From: JAMXLO01 sp036494925
GTDB lineage: Bacteria; Pseudomonadota; Alphaproteobacteria; Acetobacterales; Acetobacteraceae
Assembly (NCBI GenBank): GCA_036494925.1
Contig: DASXNR010000516.1
Span: 1-31,238, forward strand
Direction of reading: 5' to 3'
DNA: 31,238 bases
Position 1 is the first letter of the stretch; the number at the start of each line of letters is the position of its first letter. Positions 30,950-31,238 of this stretch are shown here, piece by piece. The notes under the pieces were generated by a model. It saw only the letters and a list, made by a program, of their open reading frames with translations, was not told the origin of the DNA and made no database searches. Made by a program: the position numbers and the translations under genes.

Positions 30950-31231
30950 ATGAGCACGGTATCATCTGTTTCCGATACGTTCAGCTTGTCAGGCGATCAC
31001 ATTGATCGCCTGCGGCAGGCCCTGAAGGTTGTCGTTCATCAGTCGCGAGTGGCGCAGGCCGCTGACCACGGCCGCAACGTCGTCGACGCGCTTACCGAGA
31101 CCGAGGAGTTCGCCGGCAGTGTGCTGGCGCGGCTCGATGCCGCGGTGGATGATGACCGGGCCGAGGCGGAGGACCTGGGCATCACCGAGCGGCAGCGGCG
31201 GGCAAGCTACCCGCTGTATCGGGCGGCCTAG
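30950..31231 (+). CDS. Small acidic protein of unknown function
   Basis: This 93-aa protein starts at ATG 30950 and has helical, acidic character: HIDRLRQALKVVVHQSRVAQ, ALTETEEFAGSVLARLDAA, VDDDRAEAEDLGITERQRR. No membrane segment, signal peptide or known motif is visible. The codon pattern resembles the real genes here (third positions mostly G or C), which supports coding, but the upstream region lacks a clear ribosome-binding site. Its frame is open further upstream to a TTG at 30866. It could be one member of a pair whose partner lies beyond the right edge. Confidence 0.5.
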   Translation: MSTVSSVSDTFSLSGDHIDRLRQALKVVVHQSRVAQAADHGRNVVDALTETEEFAGSVLARLDAAVDDDRAEAEDLGITERQRRASYPLYRAA

Positions 31232-31238
31232 GTATGCC

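Noticed and set aside
1..31238. CRISPR array, tRNA or rRNA genes, transposase, prophage
   Set aside because: I looked for regularly spaced repeats, cloverleaf-like sequences and integrase or transposase motifs and saw none. The only repeats are the palindromes described.

Overview
The window is GC-rich (roughly two thirds G+C by eye) and densely coded on both strands. The gene set points to an alphaproteobacterium, most likely in the Rhodospirillales/Acetobacteraceae. The clues are the rpsT-dnaA-dnaN order, the MlaE with an N-terminal STAS domain, the yfgM-bamB-der operon, a thiolase-like protein paired with a DUF35 protein, and the style of the MFS, DMT and LLM enzymes. The placement is inference from protein character, not from a marker-gene comparison.

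Layout. Positions 3-1697: the 3' end of an unidentified gene, abutting a convergent secreted PHA-depolymerase-like esterase with a fibronectin type III domain. 1836-3305: an MlrC/M81 metallopeptidase. 3320-6729: the replication-initiation block, with rpsT (near-consensus promoter), a 369-bp non-coding region, dnaA, then dnaN. The non-coding region holds a perfect DnaA box, an AT-rich palindrome, a good sigma70-type promoter and a leader hairpin. 6746-9711: an LLM flavin oxidoreductase and a 2-hydroxyacid dehydrogenase on the minus strand, divergent from an RluA-family pseudouridine synthase, flanked by two copies of a palindromic repeat. 9737-12260: a thiolase-fold protein without the usual cysteines plus its DUF35 partner, then a DMT permease.

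12405-17855: a secreted vanadium-haloperoxidase-like protein ending in a PEP-CTERM-like tail, a hybrid histidine kinase, and an MFS transporter whose 3' end overlaps the kinase gene. 17971-20711: an acyl-CoA synthetase and a 3-hydroxyisobutyryl-CoA hydrolase-type protein, convergent around a third repeat copy. 20846-25356: a tightly overlapping five-gene operon in which a PotD-like periplasmic binding protein is followed by MlaE, MlaF, MlaD and an auxiliary lipoprotein. This is a lipid (MCE) transporter with an unusual first gene. 25363-30023: a small Cys-rich lipoprotein (minus strand), then yfgM-bamB-der and an integral membrane protein. 30011-31231: a Uma2-family nuclease gene interrupted by an in-frame TGA, an intergenic inverted repeat and a small acidic ORF.

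The right half is dominated by cell-envelope functions (Mla-type lipid transport, BamB outer-membrane assembly, YfgM/Sec). I found no CRISPR array, tRNA, rRNA, transposase or prophage. The most interesting signals are the binding protein built into the MCE operon, the cysteine-less thiolase/DUF35 pair, the haloperoxidase with a sorting tail, the three-copy palindrome family, the dnaA upstream region, and the TGA-interrupted Uma2 gene. I see no clearly new system; these are candidates for checking.
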